Assembly: GCA_016787525.1 (NCBI GenBank)
Contig: JAEUUP010000037.1
Location: 1 to 32,051, forward strand
From: Saprospiraceae bacterium
GTDB lineage: Bacteria > Bacteroidota > Bacteroidia > Chitinophagales > Saprospiraceae
Direction: 5' to 3'
DNA: 32,051 nucleotides
Shown here: piece after piece, positions 24,960-32,051 of the stretch
Position numbering within the stretch: the first letter of the stretch is position 1
How the letters are laid out: each line of letters opens with the position of its first letter
Program-made: the position numbers and the translations under genes
Notes under the pieces: generated by a model
Databases searched by the model: none
What the model was told of the DNA's origin: nothing
Seen by the model: only the letters and a program-made list of their open reading frames with translations

Positions 24960-24991
24960 CAAAAATACACCTAAATTATTCTGAAAGTATC
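24960..24991 (-). promoter_or_regulatory. Promoter and operator-like element upstream of DM13 gene
   Basis: The minus strand reads GATACTTTCAGAATAAT (24991-24975), 7 bases, then TATTTTTG (24967-24960), a TAnnTTTG match. The 18-mer starting TGTGATA here matches that before the DoxX gene at 16 of 18 positions, with identical spacing to the -7 element. Confidence 0.6.
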
Positions 24992-24996
24992 ACAAT

Positions 24997-27900
24997 TTAA
25001 GGCATTTGAGTGACCCATTTTTTGTAAAAACTCAATTCTGTATTGTTAATTTTGACCCAATAGAAGCCATTACTGAGGGGTTGCTCACAGTTGATAATGG
25101 TTTCTGAAATACCTGTTTCAACTTTTTTAGACAGTAGAATTTGTCCTGTGGCATTAAAAACTGTCACCCATTTTTCACCTGCTAAATGATTCAAACCCGA
25201 CAATCTAAACCAATTTTCAGAGGATGGATTTGGATAAATAATGACTTGGTTTTCAATGATTTCTGCAATGCCATTGCACAAATTAACTTTAGGAGAAACA
25301 CCGTTGGAAGTGGCTTTGGGGTGAGTCAAACAACGTTCGGACGATGTGGCAATGACTCGGATTGTGTCGCCTAACTTCAAAGAGTCGGTGGTGTAACTGG
25401 GTGCTATGTTGTTGATTATTAGGTTGTTACGAGACCATTGGTACTGAGGGGACGTGCCGAGGGCTGTGGCATTGGTTGAAAAAATCACAGTTTCTTTTGG
25501 ACACAATTCTGATTTTGAAGCGACCAGCTCAATGGTAGGCGTGAGCCGTTCGTTGACTTTGAACATGATTTCATTTGAGAAAACTGATGCTACCGAAGGG
25601 CAAATAGCCGATGAAATGAGTTGTACACGTAGTTTGTCATCAGTTTTTAAGGCGTTTGTTTTGTGAAAAAAAGCATTAGCACCTGAAATATTCAAGCCAT
25701 TCAACTGCCATTGATACTGAGGACTTGTGCCGCCACCTGTGGACGTAGCGGTCAAAGTGACAGTATCTGCTTTACAAATATCCGTTTGTGTTGCTGTTAT
25801 ATTGATATTAACTATTGTGCGTGGTGAAATGGAGGCAATAATTTTATTGGACTCAATCGGGTTTTTGATAAGGCATTTTTTTGACGAAGTCATCACGGCT
25901 TTAATGGTGTCATTGTTGCTCAGGTTTGTAATTTTTAGCGTACTTAAAATATTGTTAATCAATGTATTATTTTTGAACCATTGATACTGAGGGGTGTCTC
26001 CAGCATGTTGTGCAGTTGTTAAAAATTGGATGGTATCGTTGGCACAATGCGTGCCTATTGTATTTTTTATAAGTGTCAAGATGCCTGTGTCGCGTGGAAG
26101 GATTTGAGTATATTGCAACTCGTTGGAAATAGTCGTTCGAGGTACAGCGCATTGCTCGTTTGAAGTGATACGACAAGTGTATCGAAACCAAATCGAGTTG
26201 ACCGCTGCACGATAAATACTGAGAGAATCAGAGAGACCTAATGGTTGGTCGTTGATACGCCAATCGAATTTGGGCTTAGTGCCACCATTAGTCCACGAGG
26301 CAGTCAGAGTGATGCTGTCGCCTTCGCAGTCGGGAATACGGTCAGATGCGATGCTGATACTGAGGGGGAGTAAAGGTTTGGTTTTAATGATGGCAATTTG
26401 ACTTGAGTCTTTGATATTCAATGAATTGTGGACGATACATTTGTAAGCACCTGAATCCGACAATGTTATCCCACTGGCGAATTTAAGTGTATCGGCAGTC
26501 GCGTTTGAGATAGCAACATCGTTTTTGTACCACTGATAGTAGAGTGGTGGCGAGCCAGAAAAGACTGCTTTCAGCACCGTTTGGTCTTTTTCACAGACGG
26601 TAATACTTGTGGGAGATTGCTCCAAACGAGGTGGAAAATAGAGTGCTGGATTGTATTCCAAAATACCCATATCAACGTGACTTTCTACAATGCGCGGAAA
26701 ACTATCCAAATCAACTGTTAATCCGATATTGTTCACAATCGAATCAACACCCGAATTGATGGCTGGCGAAGGTGGAATGATGCGAAAATCACCATTTTCG
26801 GGGTCTGCAAACAATGGATTTTGGTTAAAAAGTACGTGTGAGCCACAAGTGCCATGTCCGTTTACATTGTCTTTGAAAACAGTTGCTGCATTAGGTGCGT
26901 CAATGATAGAATAATCGAGTATCGGATAGCTTTCAATACTGCGAATGTAAGGAGCTGTAGTCGCAATATTGCCCCAAATGATGCAATTTAAGATGGTTGG
27001 AGCAGCTTTACCCGATGAGTCGTTGGCATTTGCGTATATTGAACCACAGGTATTGGCTTCATTTTTATAAAAAACGCAGTTGGTGATACGTGGGCTGCTG
27101 TTGCCATTTTCAGAACCGAGACAATAAAGAGCTGCGGCAGAAAGGGCTTTATTGCCCCAAAAAAGGCAGTTGGAAATTGTAGGAGAGCAATTGCCGCTTT
27201 TGCCAATATTATAAATTGCGCCGCCATATGTGTTCGTTGTGTTTTTAAGGAAGCGACAATTGGTGAAAGTAGGGTTACAAATACCCTCTATACCATCGTT
27301 GAAAATAGCCCCACCAGAAGCCCCAGAATAGTTGTTTTGGAAGTGGCAAAATGTGAAAGTAGGCGTACACGAACCATCAAATGCACCATCGTTTCGAATT
27401 GCGCCACCTTCACGTTGGCTTTTATTATCAATAAATGAACAATTGTTGTAAACAGTTTCGCAAAGACCCCCAAAACTTGCATTGTTGACCATGGCTGAAC
27501 CAAATGCAGCTGAGCGGTTATTTTTGAAAATACAATTTTGGACCAAGGGGCTACTTTTGGAGCCTCGAAGTCGTGCATCGTTGTACCAACCACCACCGCT
27601 TGTGGTGCGCTCACCCGATGACATTGTATCGTCTGCATTACCATCCAAGATTGTAAATCCGTTGACAATCAGTTGCTTAGAAACATTTTTTGTATAAATG
27701 ACATTGAAACTGTTGTAAGTTGAAGTCGTGTCGTTGTCAATATTACCACTTAAAACAGTGATATTTTCTTTCCAATTACGCTGATTCAATGTGGTCTCAT
27801 TACCCTTGAAACCGCCATAAATTGCAATACTATCTGGAAACTCAAATGACAAGCGACGGTCGGCATCGCCACACGGTCGGCAAGTTGTGGGTGTATAAAT

Positions 27901-28092
27901 GCCTGCTGCCACCCATATTTGGCTACCTTTGGGGGCAGCGATAATGGCTTGTCGCAAATTACCTTGTGCTTGCGTCCATGACGAACCATTGCCCGAACCA
28001 TTGGGTTTCACATAAATGATTTGACTACTGAGGGGGGTGTAAAAACAGGTAAAAAGAGTCGTTAAAATGTATAGGATTTTTAAGTTTGGCAT
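24997..28092 (-). CDS. T9SS-secreted beta-helix protein with Ig-like repeats
   Basis: 1031 residues. Signal peptide about 1-23. A right-handed beta-helix (about 25-475) is made of repeated coils of the type CxFxxNxSxxxGGAIxN (GGAIRNDGAF, GGAIFNDGIEG, GGAIYNIGKSG), as in polymorphic outer-membrane proteins. It is followed by an Ig-like domain (about 485-575, YYQWYKNDVAISNATADTL, DSGAYKCIVHNS) and several more Ig-like modules each with a Y-Q-W or F-D-W core (PQYQWFKNN, PQYQWQLNG, PQYQWSRNN). A T9SS sorting domain ends the protein (about 955-1031, IIYPNPSSENWF). Probably a surface or released adhesin-like protein. Exact 10-mer copies at 25071, 25442, 25985, 26358 and 28026; a decayed one at 25715. 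The PQY copies fall at the same place of successive Ig modules. Confidence 0.87.
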   Translation of the reverse strand: MPNLKILYILTTLFTCFYTPLSSQIIYVKPNGSGNGSSWTQAQGNLRQAIIAAPKGSQIWVAAGIYTPTTCRPCGDADRRLSFEFPDSIAIYGGFKGNETTLNQRNWKENITVLSGNIDNDTTSTYNSFNVIYTKNVSKQLIVNGFTILDGNADDTMSSGERTTSGGGWYNDARLRGSKSSPLVQNCIFKNNRSAAFGSAMVNNASFGGLCETVYNNCSFIDNKSQREGGAIRNDGAFDGSCTPTFTFCHFQNNYSGASGGAIFNDGIEGICNPTFTNCRFLKNTTNTYGGAIYNIGKSGNCSPTISNCLFWGNKALSAAALYCLGSENGNSSPRITNCVFYKNEANTCGSIYANANDSSGKAAPTILNCIIWGNIATTAPYIRSIESYPILDYSIIDAPNAATVFKDNVNGHGTCGSHVLFNQNPLFADPENGDFRIIPPSPAINSGVDSIVNNIGLTVDLDSFPRIVESHVDMGILEYNPALYFPPRLEQSPTSITVCEKDQTVLKAVFSGSPPLYYQWYKNDVAISNATADTLKFASGITLSDSGAYKCIVHNSLNIKDSSQIAIIKTKPLLPLSISIASDRIPDCEGDSITLTASWTNGGTKPKFDWRINDQPLGLSDSLSIYRAAVNSIWFRYTCRITSNEQCAVPRTTISNELQYTQILPRDTGILTLIKNTIGTHCANDTIQFLTTAQHAGDTPQYQWFKNNTLINNILSTLKITNLSNNDTIKAVMTSSKKCLIKNPIESNKIIASISPRTIVNINITATQTDICKADTVTLTATSTGGGTSPQYQWQLNGLNISGANAFFHKTNALKTDDKLRVQLISSAICPSVASVFSNEIMFKVNERLTPTIELVASKSELCPKETVIFSTNATALGTSPQYQWSRNNLIINNIAPSYTTDSLKLGDTIRVIATSSERCLTHPKATSNGVSPKVNLCNGIAEIIENQVIIYPNPSSENWFRLSGLNHLAGEKWVTVFNATGQILLSKKVETGISETIINCEQPLSNGFYWVKINNTELSFYKKWVTQMP

Positions 28093-28336
28093 CTTACTTC
28101 AAATAAGTTGTCTGTTATCAAAAGTTGTTTGTGATGATAATAGTCAGAATAATTGGCAAAATTAGTAGATATATTGGAAAGGTTAGAATAAAATTCAAAT
28201 TCAAGATGCGAGTAACCCAAAATGAAAATAGTCAGTTCAACGAAAAAAAATAAAAAATTACTTGCACCGACCAAAACTGTGTCGTAATCTTGCGCCACAA
28301 TTCAATTCCTTTCCGAGAAAGTTCTGCGAAAGAATT

Positions 28337-28447
28337 GTTTTTATAAAGACGAGTGGAGAGACAGGCTCAACGAAACTCGGGCAACCTGCGGCGACAATCG
28401 AGCAAGGTGCCAATTCCTGCCAAATCACAATTTGGAAATATAAAAAC
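28337..28447 (+). ncRNA. SAM-I (S-box) riboswitch
   Basis: GTTTTTATA (28337-28345) pairs with TATAAAAAC (28439-28447) as P1, and AAAGA follows as the junction. Inside are the S-box core pieces GAGTGG, GAGACAGGCTC, CGAAACTCGGGCAACC (28371-28386) and AAGGTGCCAATTCCTGCC (28404-28421). It lies 324 bp before metY, the usual S-box target, and should lower metY-metX expression when S-adenosylmethionine is plentiful. No clear terminator stem with T tract was seen downstream, so the mode of control is open. Confidence 0.92.
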
Positions 28448-28669
28448 AGAGCGTTATGTTATCAATCCGTTTCTACAAATTCCAACAATCTTTGCTTGCG
28501 ACGAACAACGTCGCTGCATACTGTCATTCATCCAATACCATTACACGCTGCGGTATATGTTGTTGTTGATTGCGCCATTTTGCAATCGCCTTCGTTATGC
28601 GTTGCCTTATCGTTTTTGACGTTGAGTCAAAACTTTATAAAAATGGCACAGCAATACTGAGGGGGGCAA
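28448..28669 (+). other. Leader between riboswitch and metY
   Basis: Contains short hairpins GCGACG/CGTCGC (28498-28514) and GATTGC/GCAATC (28569-28588), neither followed by a strong T run, and one intergenic 10-mer copy (28655-28666). A five-codon frame (ATG at 28643) ends at the TGA inside that 10-mer. It probably holds the expression platform of the riboswitch. Confidence 0.4.
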
Positions 28670-30075
<1,406 letters not shown>

Positions 30076-30090
30076 ATAGGGTATAACATT

Positions 30091-30123
30091 AACGACGGCG
30101 AAGTTTCGAATCTCGCCGTCGTT
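30091..30123 (+). terminator. Hairpin between metY and metX
   Basis: AACGACGGCGA (30091-30101) pairs perfectly with TCGCCGTCGTT (30113-30123), an 11-base loop. Only three Ts (30122-30124) follow, so it may lower readthrough or protect the metY message end rather than stop transcription fully. Confidence 0.6.
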
Positions 30124-30140
30124 TCAGAAAGTTCCAGAAA

Positions 30141-31268
30141 ATGAAAAGAATACTCAAAAAGCACGACCATACTGAGGGGGTCAATTTTTTAACAAAACAA
30201 ACGCAACAGACGGAACAACCTTCGACGAGTATGAAGATTTTGAAATATGAAGCACCTTTTGCCTTGGAAAATGGCGAAATATTGCCCGAAATCCAGATTG
30301 CTTACCATACTTACGGCACTTTGAACGCTGTGGGCGACAATGTGGTATGGGTATGCCATGCTTTGACAGGCAATTCGGAGGCGGCAGATTGGTGGTCAGG
30401 CTTAGTCGGCGAAGGCAAATATTTAGACCCTACGAAGTATTTTATCGTGTGCGCCAATATGCTGGGTTCACATTATGGCTCGACAAGCCCCCTCAGTATC
30501 AACCCCAAAACGGGGCGATTTTATGGTTTAACATTTCCGACTATTACGATTCGTGATGTTGTAAATGGTCATAAAATATTGGCGCAACATCTTGGTATTC
30601 AAAGCATTAACTTGGCAATTGGCGGCTCAATGGGCGGTCAACAAGTGCTGGAATGGGCAATCATGCAACCCGCTTTTTTCAAAAATATCGCTGTTATTGC
30701 TTGCGGTGCAAAAATGACTCCGTGGTCAATTGCCCTCAATGAGACACAGCGCATGGCAATCGAAGCAGATCCCTCAGTAAATGCGGCAAATATTGCTCAA
30801 ATTGAGGATTTGGCAACGCTTTCCAAAATCGGTTCAAAAGGTATGGAAGCCGCACGAGCCATTGGTATGTTGAGTTATCGGAGCTACGAAGGCTATAATT
30901 TTGCACAAAAAGACGATAGAGATTTGTTAGATACATTCAAAGTGCAATCGTATCAACGCTATCAAGGACAGAAATTAGCACAGCGATTCAACGCTTTGAG
31001 TTATATATCGTTATCCAAAACAATGGATTCGCACAATGTTGGACGCAATCGTGGCGGTATCGAAAAGGCTTTAAAAAACATTAGAACCAATACATTAATC
31101 GTTGGTATTCAATCAGATATATTGTTTCCGTTAGAAGAACAAATCGAATTGGCAAAACAAATTCCGAATGCAAAATTGGAAGTTATACAATCTAAATTTG
31201 GACACGATGGCTTTTTGATAGAGTTTGACCAAATGTTGGCTTTGTTGCAAAAGTTTATGGAGAGATAG
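30141..31268 (+). CDS. metX: Homoserine O-acetyltransferase
   Basis: 375 residues from 30141; the Met at residue 31 (MKILKYEAPF) is an alternative start nearer the conserved region. An alpha/beta-hydrolase enzyme moving acetyl from acetyl-CoA to homoserine, the step before MetY. Seen: VWVCHALTGNSEAADWW, NMLGSHYGSTSP, nucleophile Ser163 in GGSMGGQQVLEW, and the His of FGHDGFL near the C terminus. It should be co-expressed with metY under the SAM riboswitch, subject to the hairpin between them. The N-terminal extension carries a 10-mer copy (30170, HTEGV). Another (30488-30498) turns the family's usual P-S-S-I into P-L-S-I, and a one-mismatch copy is at 30771. Confidence 0.94.
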   Translation: MKRILKKHDHTEGVNFLTKQTQQTEQPSTSMKILKYEAPFALENGEILPEIQIAYHTYGTLNAVGDNVVWVCHALTGNSEAADWWSGLVGEGKYLDPTKYFIVCANMLGSHYGSTSPLSINPKTGRFYGLTFPTITIRDVVNGHKILAQHLGIQSINLAIGGSMGGQQVLEWAIMQPAFFKNIAVIACGAKMTPWSIALNETQRMAIEADPSVNAANIAQIEDLATLSKIGSKGMEAARAIGMLSYRSYEGYNFAQKDDRDLLDTFKVQSYQRYQGQKLAQRFNALSYISLSKTMDSHNVGRNRGGIEKALKNIRTNTLIVGIQSDILFPLEEQIELAKQIPNAKLEVIQSKFGHDGFLIEFDQMLALLQKFMER

Positions 31269-31269
31269 T

Positions 31270-31674
31270 TTATTTTACGATAAAAGTATCATAAAATAAG
31301 CGAGGTGTAACAATCTGAGTTGAGCCAAAAGTTTCTAAAATCAGTAAGTCTTTATCACCTGTTACAATAAAATCGGCTTCGACAAATTGAGCTAATTGCA
31401 AAATATTATTGTCATCAGCATCGCGACAAATTGTAGGAATAGGGTTGTTGGGTGTTACAATAAACACGTTTTCACGAATAGTCCAAATTATTGCTTCGCA
31501 AACATGTTTAGGTGTTTTAAACTTATGAATAACTTTGCTTGAAAATTCTGATAAAATGTATTCAGAAGGATAAGTTTTCTCATTTTTTAGGCAATAATCA
31601 AAGACTTTTGCAAGAAACCCTTCAAAAATGAAGGCAGAAATGTAGATATTGGTATCTAATATAATTTTCATCAA
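31270..31674 (-). CDS. PIN-domain toxin
   Basis: 134 residues. The PIN RNase fold: acidic residue in ILDTNIYISAF at the N terminus, Glu in ILSEFSSKV, and the DADDNNILQLA and IVTGDKDLL motifs bearing the other metal-binding Asp residues. It belongs to the putative-toxin PIN family common in Bacteroidota and cyanobacteria, expected to cut RNA. Its start overlaps the antitoxin gene by 4 bp, the standard arrangement. Its stop lies 1 bp from the metX stop, convergent. No 10-mer copy inside. Confidence 0.9.
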   Translation of the reverse strand: MMKIILDTNIYISAFIFEGFLAKVFDYCLKNEKTYPSEYILSEFSSKVIHKFKTPKHVCEAIIWTIRENVFIVTPNNPIPTICRDADDNNILQLAQFVEADFIVTGDKDLLILETFGSTQIVTPRLFYDTFIVK

Positions 31675-31883
31675 CTCATTGTTAGTATGTCCTCTTCGCT
31701 GAAATATCCAGCTTTTTCTGCCAAAGGCTGCATAATTTTTCTAAAAGCCTTCATCCGTTCCTCTAAAATAAATTGAGTAACAATTCTTTCGAGGATTTGC
31801 TCTGTCGTCAAATTTTGTTCTTTGGCGTATTTTTCAAGTTCTACTTGAATTTTTTCTTCAATTGGAATAGCAATAGTAGTCAT
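31671..31883 (-). CDS. Antitoxin of the PIN toxin
   Basis: 70 residues from the Met at 31881-31883 (MTTIAIPIEEKIQVELEKYA); an upstream Met at 31937 would add 18 hydrophobic residues that do not fit. N-terminal beta strand and two helices (TTIAIPIEEKIQVELEKYA, LTTEQILERIVTQFI) suggest a ribbon-helix-helix DNA-binding dimer; the C-terminal tail would wrap the toxin. It overlaps the toxin start by 4 bp. A palindrome (31955-31970) and a 10-mer copy (31938-31948) lie upstream, and the palindrome is the likely autoregulation site. Confidence 0.8.
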   Translation of the reverse strand: MTTIAIPIEEKIQVELEKYAKEQNLTTEQILERIVTQFILEERMKAFRKIMQPLAEKAGYFSEEDILTMS

Positions 31884-31954
31884 TGTCGAATAGATTTTAT
31901 TTTTGACAAAAGTAAAAAACATAAACAAGTTTTTCAACCCCCTCAGTATATTTT

Positions 31955-31970
31955 TTATATCTGGATATAA
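31955..31970. promoter_or_regulatory. Palindrome upstream of toxin-antitoxin operon
   Basis: TTATATC-TG-GATATAA, a perfect 7-bp dyad with 2-base centre, 72 bp upstream of the antitoxin start and 50 bp before the divergent peroxiredoxin gene. Antitoxins usually repress their own promoter through such a site. Confidence 0.5.
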
Positions 31971-32019
31971 TTTAAATTCAAAATCAATTTTTTATTAAAC
32001 AATTTAAAATCAATCAATT

Positions 32020-32051
32020 ATGGCATTAAGATTAGGCGATACAGCACCAGA
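32020..32051 (+). CDS. Peroxiredoxin, start only
   Basis: The last 32 bases encode MALRLGDTAPD, the usual N terminus of 1-Cys (Prx6-type) peroxiredoxins, which reduce peroxides. The rest is outside the window. The bases just before the start (AAAATCAATCAATTATG) are nearly the same as before metY (AAAATCAATTAATTATG), an A/T-rich start region without Shine-Dalgarno site. The call rests on only ten residues. Confidence 0.6.
   Translation, partial: MALRLGDTAP

Noticed and set aside
28262-28660. Open frame of 132 codons over the metY leader
   Set aside because: It lies across the SAM riboswitch aptamer, has no recognisable domain, and codon use is unlike the neighbouring genes.

Overview
The window looks like chromosomal DNA of a free-living member of the Bacteroidota. 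The signs are AT-rich spacers with few Shine-Dalgarno sites, TAnnTTTG-like -7 promoter elements, an ECF sigma/FecR/STN-TonB receptor triad, two large secreted proteins ending in type IX secretion (T9SS) sorting domains, DUF4783 and DM13 proteins, and a SAM-I riboswitch in front of metY-metX. No phage, IS element, rRNA, tRNA or CRISPR array was seen. Genus cannot be assigned from the sequence alone.

Layout. 1-801: a 32-bp perfect hairpin, then a NarL/LuxR response regulator broken by an 8-bp tandem duplication. 863-3074 (-): an auxin-efflux-type carrier and a DctA-like dicarboxylate symporter, probably an organic-acid transport operon. 3156-8151 (-): ECF sigma, FecR anti-sigma and TonB-dependent receptor, a classical surface-signalling unit. 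8544-9195: a DUF4783 protein and a small double-glycine (GG) leader peptide. 9312-12173 (-): a secreted animal-type haem peroxidase with C-type lectin, HYR and T9SS domains. 12350-15717 (+): an array of 9-bp repeats at 21-22 bp period, a LytTR response regulator, a second GG-leader peptide with its own terminator, and a TPR histidine kinase. 15726-21618 (-): YHS, DoxX, a translationally coupled DinB/NRDE/ATP-grasp/LysE operon, a beta-barrel protein and a Big2-DM13 lipoprotein. 21965-24925: kynureninase, a DUF3298 lipoprotein and a second DM13 lipoprotein. 24997-28092 (-): a beta-helix/Ig-repeat T9SS cargo protein. 28337-31268 (+): SAM-I riboswitch, metY, metX (methionine synthesis from homoserine). 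31270-31883 (-): a PIN toxin-antitoxin pair. 32020-end: start of a peroxiredoxin.

The most striking signal is not a gene. The asymmetric 10-mer TACTGAGGGG (complement CCCCTCAGTA), usually with extra Gs, occurs 35 times exactly, about once per 0.9 kb, on both strands and mostly inside genes. About 0.03-0.06 copies would be expected by chance. Density, asymmetry and position inside conserved genes resemble the DNA uptake sequences of Neisseria and Pasteurellaceae more than a mobile repeat, a palindromic HIP1-type repeat or an operator. I know of no described motif of this kind in Bacteroidota.

The second signal is the LytTR regulator / GG-peptide / histidine kinase cluster. It has the same parts as Gram-positive peptide-pheromone circuits (ComCDE, plantaricin), and its repeats have the 21-bp period typical of LytTR operators. 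A link between this circuit and DNA uptake is speculation, but testable.
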